Counted from the stretch's first letter, positions 35,056-44,217 are shown. The stretch is DNA of 64,000 bases from Fen-1258 sp041658245 (GCA_041658245.1 JBBAAM010000006.1:1-64000); one strand, 5' to 3'. Notes: generated by a model from the sequence alone, not told the origin. A program made the numbers and translations.

Positions 35056-37671
35056 CTATTGCATTAACGGCAGATCAATCTTAACCGCCGCATTGGCATC
35101 ATAAACAATAGTTGCATCCGCATAAACATCAAATCCAACCGTACGTCCTACCATTTCCATTTTGAACATGTAACGGAATTGATAGAACTTATTTACATTA
35201 AACGTTTGAAGATCCGGCACTGAATTAATTAAATACCAAATACCGTTTGCATCATTTGCATTCGGTCTGCCGACTGAACTTGTTTTTGTTACTGCATTAC
35301 GGTTGGCAACAAACATGTAAATATTATATTTCTTAACCGTCTGCCACATACTTGTATCAACTTCATCGCCGTAGTAAACCGGCGGAAAACCGGTATAGAT
35401 CTGCCGTGTTGCAAGTTTGCGCGTTACGCCGGCAATATCCGTTGCGGTTGTTAATTCGCTTGCGTACATGTTATCCCAGACTAGCACATTTCCATTGCTG
35501 ATTTGCACCGTTGTTGTAATTGCGTAAGTCCGCACGCCGTTATTCATGTATGATAATCCGGTAACCTTCACCTCGGTTAAATTCAATTGGTTCACCGGAA
35601 TCGGATCATAAAAAATATTTGTATGATCTTCCGTTGTTGTTGTTATTGATGTATCCGGCAGCATGCGCACGGCTAATTCAACGGTTGCATCCTTCAGATT
35701 TTTTTTAATTACTTTTGCTTTTTTACCGGAGAAATCATAACCGTTAATATCGTTGAATGCATCCGTATCAAGAGAAACAACATCGCCGTTTTTGATGGAT
35801 CCGTCTTTTGATTCAACTTCAAAATTTATAATTGCCCTTGGAGAGCGTGAACGTTTTATTTTTTTATTCAACAGCCCTTTAACATAAGCGGTCAGAACAG
35901 CTGCATCGCCGCAATCGTCATTCAACCAGCCGGTTGTACGCGTTAATGCCAATTCTTTATTGTACATGAACGCACTTTCTGCATCGCCGTCAATTTCGAT
36001 GTGCAGCTTGGAAAATGATTCTAGATCCGTTAAGGGCTTCAGCATATCATAATGATCATAATAAAAAAGTATGCGTGTTTTAATTTCATCCGTGTTAAAA
36101 TCAACCGATTTAGAATTTAGAACGATATTATTCGCATCGGTTATTGTATGCTGTACGGTTTCATTATTAGTATCCTTCAGCGTTATCTGTCCAGATTCAT
36201 TTACCCATAGATCAACATCCACTAACCATGCAAGATCGAATAATTGTTTTGCGGCATCCGTATCCTTAACCATTGGTTTGTAGCTTACATTCGGACCGGT
36301 CCATGCGGCTTCTAATGCATTTATCGTTGTCAGATCAACGCGTGAATTCGGAATATCATATTGTAAAAACTTTGCTTTGAATATTGTGAACGGATTGCCG
36401 GGTGCAACGGCGGGCACAATTTTAATATTTGTACCGGCATAATGGCGTGTGCCTTTGGATTTATATAAAACACGCTGAACACCTTGCAGCACATTTGCAG
36501 CAATGGATGCATAGCTCATTATTTCATCATCAATTTTTATATATCCGCTTGCATCTAAACCGGTAGAGGAATTCAATGCAATAGTGAATGCGGTTGTAAC
36601 TTCTATCCAGCTAGTCAGAACGGTTGGATATGCACCGGTCAATTTGAAAAATCTAATTGCTTGCGCCGGTGCTTTACCGGTATTCGGAAAACTTAGTGTG
36701 CCGTCATCAACGATAAACACTTCCGTTGTTTGCAAATAAACTTCCGTATCATTATGAATTCTAAAAACACGGTAATATGATGCGGTCAATATTGTTTGCC
36801 AATTGATTGTAATTTTATAATTTGGATTTGTATCAAATGGAATTGTTGGTGATGCGGCAAACGGACGGTTATTAGAATCGTATGCGATCACCTGGTAATA
36901 ATATAATCCGGATAATGTTCCGCCAACTTCATCTGTATTTGCAGCTTGCATAAAAACAAAATCTTGCCGCAATGCATAATCATTCAATCCAACGGAAAGT
37001 TTCAGCATATCATCTTCGGAATTGCACTCCGCTACACTCCCGAGATCTTCATTCAGTTTTACATTGGTTTTGAACGGCAATTTTATTTGTGTTAGATCGG
37101 CAATTTCATCAACACATTCAATTTTTACATTCGAACCGTCACGCGTAATGTTATCAATCTTGCCCTGGAAATGCTGCACAAATTCATTTGCTGCAATTCC
37201 TTCAAAACCTTCATAAATTTTTATTGTACGTCCTTTATAATACGGGTTGCGTGCGATCAGTTTTTTCCAAAATGTACCCGGCACGGATTTAATTGTTGTG
37301 TGCCTATTCGTCCAATACGGATCTATGCCGATATCAAAATCATTTTCATCAAGGAAGGTTAATGTAATGCGTGCGGTAATTGTTTTATCATCTTTTATTT
37401 CGGATGATAAATATTCTTTTCCGCTTAGATACGGACGTGCATCTAATAATTTTGCAGTTGCAATGGATGCATCCGCATTGCAGAATTTATATTGTTTTGT
37501 AGTAACTGCATAATTAGCGGGATCCTTACATGTTTTGAATGTGTTGTAACATTTTACACCGGTTGCGGTACACGGTGCAACGCCGAACGTGCGTGTGCAA
37601 TAATCCAATTCCATAATTATATATGTAATTGGTGTTTTAGATATTGCGCTTTGTTCTGTTAAAAAACTCAT
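35056..37671 (-). CDS. Tail tip protein with BR0599/gpL-like Cys domain
   Basis: 871 residues. The N-terminus holds the Cys motif of BR0599/DUF2163-type tail proteins: CTRTFGVAPC, CYNTFKTC (about residues 22-48). In lambda gpL, the counterpart, four Cys bind an Fe-S cluster. A hub-like region follows to about residue 270, then an FN3-like domain (SGLYYYQVIAYDSNN... TASYYRVFRI, 280-360), and a long C-terminal region with ITLKDTNNETVQHTIT resembling the phage tail hub/J-type proteins. It follows the tape measure and one tail gene. Confidence 0.7.
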   Translation of the reverse strand: MSFLTEQSAISKTPITYIIMELDYCTRTFGVAPCTATGVKCYNTFKTCKDPANYAVTTKQYKFCNADASIATAKLLDARPYLSGKEYLSSEIKDDKTITARITLTFLDENDFDIGIDPYWTNRHTTIKSVPGTFWKKLIARNPYYKGRTIKIYEGFEGIAANEFVQHFQGKIDNITRDGSNVKIECVDEIADLTQIKLPFKTNVKLNEDLGSVAECNSEDDMLKLSVGLNDYALRQDFVFMQAANTDEVGGTLSGLYYYQVIAYDSNNRPFAASPTIPFDTNPNYKITINWQTILTASYYRVFRIHNDTEVYLQTTEVFIVDDGTLSFPNTGKAPAQAIRFFKLTGAYPTVLTSWIEVTTAFTIALNSSTGLDASGYIKIDDEIMSYASIAANVLQGVQRVLYKSKGTRHYAGTNIKIVPAVAPGNPFTIFKAKFLQYDIPNSRVDLTTINALEAAWTGPNVSYKPMVKDTDAAKQLFDLAWLVDVDLWVNESGQITLKDTNNETVQHTITDANNIVLNSKSVDFNTDEIKTRILFYYDHYDMLKPLTDLESFSKLHIEIDGDAESAFMYNKELALTRTTGWLNDDCGDAAVLTAYVKGLLNKKIKRSRSPRAIINFEVESKDGSIKNGDVVSLDTDAFNDINGYDFSGKKAKVIKKNLKDATVELAVRMLPDTSITTTTEDHTNIFYDPIPVNQLNLTEVKVTGLSYMNNGVRTYAITTTVQISNGNVLVWDNMYASELTTATDIAGVTRKLATRQIYTGFPPVYYGDEVDTSMWQTVKKYNIYMFVANRNAVTKTSSVGRPNANDANGIWYLINSVPDLQTFNVNKFYQFRYMFKMEMVGRTVGFDVYADATIVYDANAAVKIDLPLMQ

Positions 37672-37672
37672 T

Positions 37673-38425
37673 TTATCTTTGTGCCTTCATATCAATTATT
37701 AGTTCGTCAACATAAGTAAGCATTGAGACCGGAGCTGCAAACCGTGCGGAAGATTTCATAACACAAAAGAATACATCACCCGGAATTGCAGTTAGATCCC
37801 ATGCATAAAAAAACGGTTTCATCCGCTTGCCGTAACTATTCCAAAACGGCAGCCAATAAGTAGAAATAAATGTGCGGGTTAATAAACGGAATGAATGTGT
37901 TATTTCTATCGGGTTGCTTTTAACTGTTGAACCTAAAATGTTGCCGGATTCACTTTCGCTCGTCTCTGCGTTGATGCCTTCGGAAAACGGCACCGGTGCG
38001 GGATCCGGCGGCCACGGCATAAGCAATTTTGCACCCAAATAAATAACTCCTACATACGGCGCGCCGCTTGAATTGGTAATAACTAATTTGAACTTTGACG
38101 ATGTAACGGAATTGAACGAGATCATAAACGCATTATCATCTGTTGGTGTTATCGAGCCGCCGCTGACATCAATCCATCCGGCATTATCATATTGCACTTT
38201 GAATGATGCACCAACAGTTTTTAAGTTATGCCCAACCACGGCAACGCAGTCAACGGTTTTTGATGCACCAATATCAACACTAATATAATTTGTTCCCGCA
38301 GCGGAAAACACAACATGCGTATACGGTCTGCCGTCACGGATATTTTCTACCGAACCGCTTGCCAATGCCGATGATGCCAGCGTGCCGGTATCTAATTTGT
38401 TATCATATAAAAGTATTGGATTCAT
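37673..38425 (-). CDS. Minor tail protein
   Basis: 250 residues. The first 125 residues look like a discoidin/F5-8C-type beta sandwich (HVVFSAAGTNYISVDIGASKTVDCVAVVGHNLK), often a sugar-binding fold; the rest is a tail-type beta domain with WPPDPAPVPFSEG. It lies where lambda has gpM, between tape measure and gpL-like gene, 1 base from the latter. Family not firmly recognised. Confidence 0.55.
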   Translation of the reverse strand: MNPILLYDNKLDTGTLASSALASGSVENIRDGRPYTHVVFSAAGTNYISVDIGASKTVDCVAVVGHNLKTVGASFKVQYDNAGWIDVSGGSITPTDDNAFMISFNSVTSSKFKLVITNSSGAPYVGVIYLGAKLLMPWPPDPAPVPFSEGINAETSESESGNILGSTVKSNPIEITHSFRLLTRTFISTYWLPFWNSYGKRMKPFFYAWDLTAIPGDVFFCVMKSSARFAAPVSMLTYVDELIIDMKAQR

Positions 38426-38431
38426 TTTTTA

Positions 38432-40486
38432 TTATCCAAAATCGAAAACACCGTCTTGAATCGCCCGTTTTATTGCCGGTGCTAATCTTTCACGTACTTC
38501 TTTATCTACACTGCTTCCAAATCCGCCGCTTGAAGTAATATTTATTGTAATATTCCTAGCATTATTGTTAGTTGTTGAATTATTATTTTGAATTGATCTT
38601 GCACTTGGCAAAGCCGGTTGTGAAGAACTTCCGCCACCGCCACCGCCAGTTGAGCCGGGTCTCATTGCTATTATAGAGGCAACACGTGCAAGTCCAGAAG
38701 CTATCACAGATGCTGCTAACCATGGGCCTAATACGGGACCAACACCAATTGGCGGCGGCATAAATGCAGCAGAAGCTGATGCATAAGTACTAACCATTGC
38801 CTGAGCAATTGAGAAAGCTTGGTAAGTACGGAAAGCGGTTTCAGCCATTTCACCGCCAGTTGAATAAAATATATTTGCTATCTCACTCATTGAACCAAAA
38901 ATGTTTGCAATATAATCCAATTTAGCTAACTCAATATCCTGTTCGCGTGTTACCAATTCTGCTTTATATTCAAGCGCAGTAAGCCATAAAGCCATGATTG
39001 CGTCCATTTCATCTCGAATTTTATCCACTCTTTCTACACTATTCTGATGCATCTTCCGCGTCATTATATCATCAATGCTTGTTACATCGATTCCCATTTT
39101 GTTATAGATGCTCATTACAACTGAAGCTTGATCTTTTAATAACGTTTTATCAAAAAGTGGTTTGTTCCCAAATCGTTTACGTGCTTCATCATATTTATGT
39201 TCTGCTTCTAAAAATCCTTTTGTTAAATCATCTAATCCCTCAATACTTGATTTGAATATTGAATCGTTCCAGCTTTTAAGAAAACTCGCTTCTTCTTCTT
39301 TAAGTTTTTTCAGTGCAGCTATACTTGCCGGATCCGTTACCGTTATTTTCGGCGGTTTCTGTTCACCAAACTTTTTGATTAATTCTATTTGTTGTGTTAA
39401 TTGCCCAATCCGTGTTTTACCTAATCTTACTATTTGGGCGGCTTGATTAACTTCATCTTGATATAACATTGAGAAAGCAAGTTTTGCTTCTGCTTCCTTA
39501 AGAGCATATTCTGCTGATTCCTGAACCGATTTTTCAATATTAAGTTGATTCTGTTTTATTTTTATCTGTTCGTCTCTGTACTTCTGAGTAGATCCAATTA
39601 AATCTTTTGAAAGTTCATTTGCTGTAGCAAAACCCATTACTAATTCTTTATATTGGACACCGCCGATTAATTGTATTTTACCGAATACAACATCAAGTCC
39701 ATCTGCAAAACTTGTTAATACTTTTATAATAACGGGTCCGAAATTAGTAACAAGAGAAATGGCTAATCCCTTAAAACTGCCTTCAACTTTGGTGAGTTTG
39801 TCTTTGAATTCATCCATCTGCGCGGCGGTCTTTTGAGAAATTTCCAAACCAAGTGCACGCGCTTCCTCTTGCATTTTAATCATTCCGGCGGAACCTTCAT
39901 TCAGCATCGGGATCATATCTGCACCGGCTTTACCAAATATCTGTATTGCCAATGCAGTTTTCTGAGCGCCGTCCGGCATGGATTTGAATCTATCAGCTAT
40001 TGCATAAAGCGCTTGATCGGTTTGAATGAATTTGCCTTGAGCATCTTTGACGGGAACACCAAGTTGATAAAATGTTTTTGCTAATTCTTTATTACCAGAA
40101 CCCGCTTCGTAAATATTTTTATTCAGTTTAATTACTAATGAGCCGAGTTGCTCAAAAGATGAACCGGAAAGTTCAGCGGCATATTTCATTGTGGAAAGAT
40201 TCTCGGCACTCATTCCGGATTTTTTGGAAAGATCATTTATTTCATCCCCGAGATCTATTGCACCTTTAATCATCAGACCGAAACCGGTAACAACCGCCGC
40301 GGCACCAAAAGCAACTTTATTGCTAAGTGAACCGAAAACAGAATCCATAACCGAACCGGATTTCTTTGATTGAGAATCCAATCCTTTCAGTTTTGTTTCA
40401 ACACCGCTTATAGCATTAACGGCTTTTATATTATCGCCGTCAATTATTATTTCAATTCTGTTTGCCAAAAGATTCTTCCTCTTCAT
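38432..40486 (-). CDS. Tail tape measure protein
   Basis: 684 residues. N-terminal helical part with ALAIADRFKSMPDGAQKTALAIQIFGKAGADMIPML (about 165-200), a hallmark of tape measure proteins; hydrophobic segments near 55-75, 235-270 and 545-615; long amphipathic helices between; and a Gly/Ser linker before a C-terminal ITINITSSGGFG region. At the usual 0.15 nm per residue the tail would be about 100 nm. It follows the chaperone pair with a 34-base gap holding a dispersed repeat. Confidence 0.88.
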   Translation of the reverse strand: MKRKNLLANRIEIIIDGDNIKAVNAISGVETKLKGLDSQSKKSGSVMDSVFGSLSNKVAFGAAAVVTGFGLMIKGAIDLGDEINDLSKKSGMSAENLSTMKYAAELSGSSFEQLGSLVIKLNKNIYEAGSGNKELAKTFYQLGVPVKDAQGKFIQTDQALYAIADRFKSMPDGAQKTALAIQIFGKAGADMIPMLNEGSAGMIKMQEEARALGLEISQKTAAQMDEFKDKLTKVEGSFKGLAISLVTNFGPVIIKVLTSFADGLDVVFGKIQLIGGVQYKELVMGFATANELSKDLIGSTQKYRDEQIKIKQNQLNIEKSVQESAEYALKEAEAKLAFSMLYQDEVNQAAQIVRLGKTRIGQLTQQIELIKKFGEQKPPKITVTDPASIAALKKLKEEEASFLKSWNDSIFKSSIEGLDDLTKGFLEAEHKYDEARKRFGNKPLFDKTLLKDQASVVMSIYNKMGIDVTSIDDIMTRKMHQNSVERVDKIRDEMDAIMALWLTALEYKAELVTREQDIELAKLDYIANIFGSMSEIANIFYSTGGEMAETAFRTYQAFSIAQAMVSTYASASAAFMPPPIGVGPVLGPWLAASVIASGLARVASIIAMRPGSTGGGGGGSSSQPALPSARSIQNNNSTTNNNARNITINITSSGGFGSSVDKEVRERLAPAIKRAIQDGVFDFG

Positions 40487-40490
40487 TTCA

Positions 40491-40520
40491 CTCAGAGCTT
40501 CGGCGCTCAGAATGACAAAG
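40491..40520. repeat. Dispersed palindrome copy in the tail operon
   Basis: CTCAGAGCTTCGGCGCTCAGAATGACA-type short palindrome (GAGC-x6-GCTC core) of the same look as the host elements at 1537 and 14535, sitting between the chaperone extension and the tape measure start. Confidence 0.45.
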
Positions 40521-41200
40521 TCATTTATTATTTAGATGATATTCTGTTATAGTTGCTTTCAATTCGGAAATCATCTCCCATTGCTCCTCTGTTAAAATAT
40601 CTGCTAATCTTTCAGCCGGATAACCGGCATTCTGCAGATTGTAAATTTTCATAGCAAATAAAAAACGTGCATCGTAAGGTTCCATATCTATATTCTGATC
40701 GTAAAGTTTATAAACAGCTTCTGCTTCTTTTACATTTCCGCCGTGCCGTTCTAAACACTTCTCCCAAGTTTCGGGCTTGGTATTTTTGAAGAAGCGTTTT
40801 AATTCGGCAAAAAAGGGCGCGGCTCATCCTTTATCACATAAGAAGATTCACCAAAAAGTGTTTTAATAAATACTAAAAGAATATCACCTGCAGTTTCCTT
40901 TACAACACCAAACCAGCCGTTGTAGAAATCTTTATCTTTTGCATCGGAAGAAATTTCTTTTTCATCAAGAGTAAAATCACCTTTGCGGAAACCCATAAGA
41001 AACTTTTCAGCCCAATTCATTTGAAGTTCTACCATTGATTCAATTTTTTGAGTTTTGGTTAGAAGATTAAGAATTGCCGATTGATAAAGAATACGATCTG
41101 ATGTTGTTGGTGTTTTATAAAATAATTTTATCTTGGTGCCGCTAAGCACATCAAAGATCGTCATTTCGTTTAGATCAGATTTTTTTAACTCACGTGCCAT
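40521..41200 (-). CDS. Tail assembly chaperone, -1 frameshift product (gpGT-like)
   Basis: Fusion made by a -1 slip at 40808-40814: 131 codons of the G frame joined to 95 codons in the -1 frame, ending at the TGA at 40521-40523 (226 residues). The extension has no start codon near the junction but is a clean open frame encoding a protein-like sequence (TKPETWEKCLERHGG, GYPAERLADILTEEQWE), ending just before the tape measure. Reported here as one interval; the join is 41200-40808 plus 40808-40521. Confidence 0.75.
40799..41200 (-). CDS. Tail assembly chaperone, short product (gpG-like)
   Basis: 133 residues, directly upstream of the tape measure. It is the unframeshifted product; in lambda and relatives gpG and the frameshifted gpGT coat the tape measure and recruit tail tube subunits. 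The reading frame ends five codons after a TTTTTTG heptamer. There is no strong sequence family hit by eye; the call rests on gene order, size and the slippery site. Confidence 0.78.
   Translation of the reverse strand: MARELKKSDLNEMTIFDVLSGTKIKLFYKTPTTSDRILYQSAILNLLTKTQKIESMVELQMNWAEKFLMGFRKGDFTLDEKEISSDAKDKDFYNGWFGVVKETAGDILLVFIKTLFGESSYVIKDEPRPFLPN
40808..40814 (-). promoter_or_regulatory. Programmed -1 ribosomal frameshift heptamer
   Basis: On the minus strand, frame-0 codons CCT TTT TTG create T TTT TTG, an X-XXY-YYZ slippery heptamer, five codons before the frame-0 stop. The -1 frame then reads GCC GAA TTA AAA CGC without stop for 95 codons. Confidence 0.75.
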
Positions 41201-41392
41201 TGTTCCCTTCCCTTCTAAATTTACCCGGCAATTGCCGTGACCCTTTTTAAGATCGAGCCGCCGGGCGAAGGGTTGGAACGCCCAACGGCTCTGTCCGGCC
41301 TAAGCCGGGTTATTGTTTAGTAATATTTTTAATTCAAGAATCATTTTTAGATCCTTCTCCGGCTAATGCCGGATCAGGATGACGTTTACACG
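41201..41392. other. Structured intergenic region before the tail chaperone gene
   Basis: 192 bases without a gene. Several perfect short hairpins are visible: GACGT-GTAA-ACGTC (41380-41393), TCCGG-CTAATG-CCGGA (41361-41376), CCGG-CCTAAG-CCGG (41296-41309) and CCGGCAATTGCCG (41224-41236). None has a T tract, so these are not classical terminators. They may be processing or stabilising elements, or remains of dispersed repeats. Confidence 0.55.
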
Positions 41393-42346
41393 TCATTTGA
41401 ATGTTATTGAAATTTCGTTATTGCCCGCAGCAACTGTAGCGCGGCATTGCCCGCCGAGTTCCCATGCTGCAACGTTGTTTCTGTTACCGGCTTTAGGTGC
41501 ATCTAATGAAACACCACCAACAAGTATTTCAACTAAGTTGCCCGCCGTTCCGGTTGGCTTGGTTTCAATTGCAATTAGTGTTTGATTCTCATGCAGTGTG
41601 TAAGGATTAAACGTTGCGAGCGCAACCTTCTCCGGATCCAAGCTAACTTTGGTTTTACGATCGCTTATGTAGTAACGTCCAATACCGCTTATGCCGTTAG
41701 CATCCGGCCTCGAGTTAACTTCATTGCCAAGATCAATATCGAACTTGGTAACAATTAGACCGAGATCACTTCCGGCAGCCGGAGTAAACTTGAACAGAGC
41801 CGAATCCCAAATTTGTTGCACAGTGCTTTCAAAAGTCGGTGAAGGGAATGTAACATCACTAATTGTCCCACCGTAAATTCCGGTAAAATCGCATTCAAGA
41901 AACATAACTTCAGCGGCTTGAAGAGAAAGTTTTCCGCTTCCAACACAGCCGGTTAAAATGTGTCTCGTTCCGCCGAACCAGAAATAAAGCGTGCAGCTTT
42001 CACCTTCGAGCGTTGAGTGAACTGTATAAGCAACCGACACAGTCGCCGTAATTGTCTGCGTGAATCCGAGTGCACGTAGTAATGGAGCAATACGCGGAAC
42101 CGTACCGGCAGCACCGCTTCCTTTCAACGGTACTTTTATACCGCCGAGTTTGTAGCTCTTACCAAGGATAAGCGGTGCAAGCTCTCCAAATGTGCTGATT
42201 GGAACTGTACGCGCTTTAGGATCGGTCACTAATTCAAAGGATGGTTGATCGTATGCTTCAATTGCATCTGTTGCCGCAACCGGAGTTGGATCTGTTCCGT
42301 AAACAGTTTCAATTTTTGCAAAGAGTGCTGATCTAATTTTTTCCAT
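41393..42346 (-). CDS. Major tail tube protein
   Basis: 317 residues, beta-rich, starting MEKIRSALFAKIETVYGTDPTPVAATDAI, a start typical of siphovirus and related tail tube proteins. It lies between connector genes and the chaperone-tape measure block, exactly where the tube gene is expected. The second half (GNEVNSRPDANGISGIGRYYISDRKTKVSLDPE) is also typical of the fold. A ribosome site AGGTTAATAAA precedes the ATG. Confidence 0.82.
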   Translation of the reverse strand: MEKIRSALFAKIETVYGTDPTPVAATDAIEAYDQPSFELVTDPKARTVPISTFGELAPLILGKSYKLGGIKVPLKGSGAAGTVPRIAPLLRALGFTQTITATVSVAYTVHSTLEGESCTLYFWFGGTRHILTGCVGSGKLSLQAAEVMFLECDFTGIYGGTISDVTFPSPTFESTVQQIWDSALFKFTPAAGSDLGLIVTKFDIDLGNEVNSRPDANGISGIGRYYISDRKTKVSLDPEKVALATFNPYTLHENQTLIAIETKPTGTAGNLVEILVGGVSLDAPKAGNRNNVAAWELGGQCRATVAAGNNEISITFK

Positions 42347-42356
42347 TTTATTAACC

Positions 42357-42590
42357 TCACTTCAAGTTGAATTTTCGTTTTAATTCTTTTTCATATTTAT
42401 TTACTTTTTCCTCAATGATATCTTCCATGACCGGACGTGTAGGAATTCCTCTACCGGTTTTATCCGTTCTAATTGCAAAATGATCAATATCGTTTTTTCT
42501 AAACATGTGAATATGTTCATCCGGATAACCGGTAATTTGTGCTAGTGAAGTATTGCTGTAACTTTTTAATATGTCCCGAATAGATTTCAT
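42357..42590 (-). CDS. Small phage connector-region protein
   Basis: 77 residues, helical and basic at the end (EEKVNKYEKELKRKFNLK), with IRTDKTGRGIPTRPVMEDIIEEK in the middle. No family recognised. Ten bases upstream of the tube gene's coding start on the same strand; likely a tail completion or assembly factor by position. Confidence 0.5.
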   Translation of the reverse strand: MKSIRDILKSYSNTSLAQITGYPDEHIHMFRKNDIDHFAIRTDKTGRGIPTRPVMEDIIEEKVNKYEKELKRKFNLK

Positions 42591-42598
42591 GGCAGCTT

Positions 42599-42835
42599 TT
42601 AGCTTTTAGATTCATCATCAGATTGCTTCTCTTCCGTTATTTTCTTTTCTTCCACTTGATTTCTTCGCTCGCTCAGGGCATGCTTTTCACGTTCCATCAT
42701 TGCCTCATCAGTAAGATCCGGAATTACTTTACCACCCTTGATTATATATGCGCCGGGCATCTGAATATTCACCTCAAGATCGGGCCGGGTGGAAGTGAAT
42801 GTTTGATCGAGCCGTACTGTTTTATCTTTTGACAT
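42599..42835 (-). CDS. Small phage hypothetical protein
   Basis: 78 residues: a short beta part (VRLDQTFTSTRPDLEVNIQMPGAYIIKGGKVIPDL) and an acidic helical tail rich in Glu/Lys (EEKKITEEKQSDDESKS). No family recognised. Tightly spaced with its neighbours in the head-tail connector block. Confidence 0.5.
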   Translation of the reverse strand: MSKDKTVRLDQTFTSTRPDLEVNIQMPGAYIIKGGKVIPDLTDEAMMEREKHALSERRNQVEEKKITEEKQSDDESKS

Positions 42836-42843
42836 GATAACTC

Positions 42844-43290
42844 CTAAATACTAAATGCATTTTTTCTGTAATAAACATCTATTTGGATCCTTCTATGCGC
42901 AATTAAATTACCCTGCTGATCCGGAACGTTGGCTTGTGTGCTTATATGTTTTATATCATAAACTTTATTTGTTAAGCCAAGGTTATTACTAAGCCGGATT
43001 GCTTTTAATATATCCGCTTTAGTTTTACGGATATTAGCGGCGTTTGCATTTAATTCCACAATGTCTATAAGAACCGGCAAGCGGCAATAATGCAAAGACG
43101 CGCTGCTTTCACTTTCGGAAATTTCTTCATCACCTTCGCTAAGGTTAACACCGTCTGTAATCGGAGCTGCCGAGCTGTCATAGACTTTACCGCTAAGCGT
43201 TGAGTAGTACTCAGTACCAGCAGCAATTGCGCTAATAGTTGTTTTAAGCGCATCAATAATTTCTTGATCTATGGTTGATGGTTTAGCCAT
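42844..43290 (-). CDS. Tail terminator / minor tail protein (gpU-position)
   Basis: 148 residues. A mixed alpha/beta layout: an N-terminal helix, SASLHYCRLPVLIDIVELNANAANIRKTKADILKAI, and IAHRRIQIDVYYRKN at the C-terminus, which matches the profile of tail-terminator proteins. It is downstream of the head-tail joining protein and upstream of the tube gene, the place of lambda gpU. Assigned mainly by position. Confidence 0.5.
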   Translation of the reverse strand: MAKPSTIDQEIIDALKTTISAIAAGTEYYSTLSGKVYDSSAAPITDGVNLSEGDEEISESESSASLHYCRLPVLIDIVELNANAANIRKTKADILKAIRLSNNLGLTNKVYDIKHISTQANVPDQQGNLIAHRRIQIDVYYRKNAFSI

Positions 43291-43324
43291 TTTTATTTTT
43301 CACTTTTTACTTTATACTTTTTAC

Positions 43325-43636
43325 TTATACCGGTATTTGTCTGCTTAATGTTTTGATTGTAAATCCATCCACATCTAATCCGGCATCAATTACATAAAAA
43401 GTTTCGTTTGTGCCGGTCCGTACTACAATACTTTTTCTTACGAGTGTTAAAGAATCTGCAGCAGCAAATTCAACTTGCGGCGCATCGTTGATTACGGTTA
43501 CATCGCCAATTTGCTGGGGAGAATTTTCTGTTCTCCACAATCCGTTAATAGTACTAGCTGAACCGCCCACCGGCGTAACGGTGAACGGTTCAGCAAAATC
43601 GTTTGTGTTAAGAAATATTTTGGTTTCTTGGATCAT
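43325..43636 (-). CDS. Head-tail joining protein (gpFII-like)
   Basis: 103 residues, all beta: FAEPFTVTPVGGSASTINGLWRTENSPQQIGDVTVINDAPQVEFAAADS... FYVIDAGLDVDGFTIKTL. Size, fold pattern and place after the capsid gene agree with the lambda gpFII family that joins head and tail. Confidence 0.65.
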   Translation of the reverse strand: MIQETKIFLNTNDFAEPFTVTPVGGSASTINGLWRTENSPQQIGDVTVINDAPQVEFAAADSLTLVRKSIVVRTGTNETFYVIDAGLDVDGFTIKTLSRQIPV

Positions 43637-43657
43637 GGTTATGACCTCACCCTTTGT

Positions 43658-43702
43658 CCCTCTCCTTAAAAACTTGCCTACCGGCAGGCAGGAAGGAGAG
43701 GG
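43658..43702. repeat. Nested hairpin repeat between head genes
   Basis: CCCTCTCCTT (43658-43667) pairs perfectly with AAGGAGAGGG (43693-43702); inside lies a second palindrome, GCCTACCGGCAGGC (43676-43689). It belongs to a dispersed CTGCCTGCCGGTAGGCAG-type repeat family found in Bacteroidota genomes. It has no T tract on the transcribed strand. Could slow or stabilise the late transcript. Confidence 0.65.
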
Positions 43703-43725
43703 ATTTTAAGAGAGAACGTTTTTAA

Positions 43726-44217
43726 TTAATCGCGTTTATAAAAATAAAGACCAAAATCAAACCCGGTAACTGCCACTCCCGCCGTAAAGTTTCTCAAATT
43801 AAATTTATGATAAGGCGCTTTAGTAGTTAGTGCGCGGGTTGTTGATCCTTTAAAAACAGTAGTAGCAATCACAACCACCAAACTGTCATTATTCAATATC
43901 CAGTTCGCGTTCACTGCCGGATCTCCGTAACAGACGTAATGATCTAGGATTAAATTTGGATTGCCTGAAGCAGTTGTTGCCTTACCGCCGTATGCAATGC
44001 CGTCTGTGCCCCATGCGTAATTATCATAATTTGTAAGATCTATTGATTGCGACCAAATTGATCCGCCTACGCCAACTGCAATTGCATTCCAACGCAAAGC
44101 GATGCCGTTAGCACGCTCGTAGACTGCGAAATTATCGGTTGTGGTTTGTGCTGCTAGCGGTACTGTGAAGACCAGCATCGCCATCAGCAATACAAAAACT
44201 AATTTTAGTGTTTTCAT
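43726..44217 (-). CDS. Secreted protein of unknown function inside the head operon
   Basis: 163 residues beginning with a clear signal peptide (MKTLKLVFVLLMAMLVFTVPLAAQ), then a beta-rich domain with LRWNAIAVGVGGSIWSQSIDL and a C-terminal FDFGLYFYKRD. AGGAG sits at the right distance before the ATG at 44217; a longer in-frame start at 44265 reads through a dispersed repeat and is rejected. A signal peptide is unexpected between capsid and head-tail genes, so this may be a moron expressed for the host, or a virion protein with a misleading N-terminus. Confidence 0.6.
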   Translation of the reverse strand: MKTLKLVFVLLMAMLVFTVPLAAQTTTDNFAVYERANGIALRWNAIAVGVGGSIWSQSIDLTNYDNYAWGTDGIAYGGKATTASGNPNLILDHYVCYGDPAVNANWILNNDSLVVVIATTVFKGSTTRALTTKAPYHKFNLRNFTAGVAVTGFDFGLYFYKRD

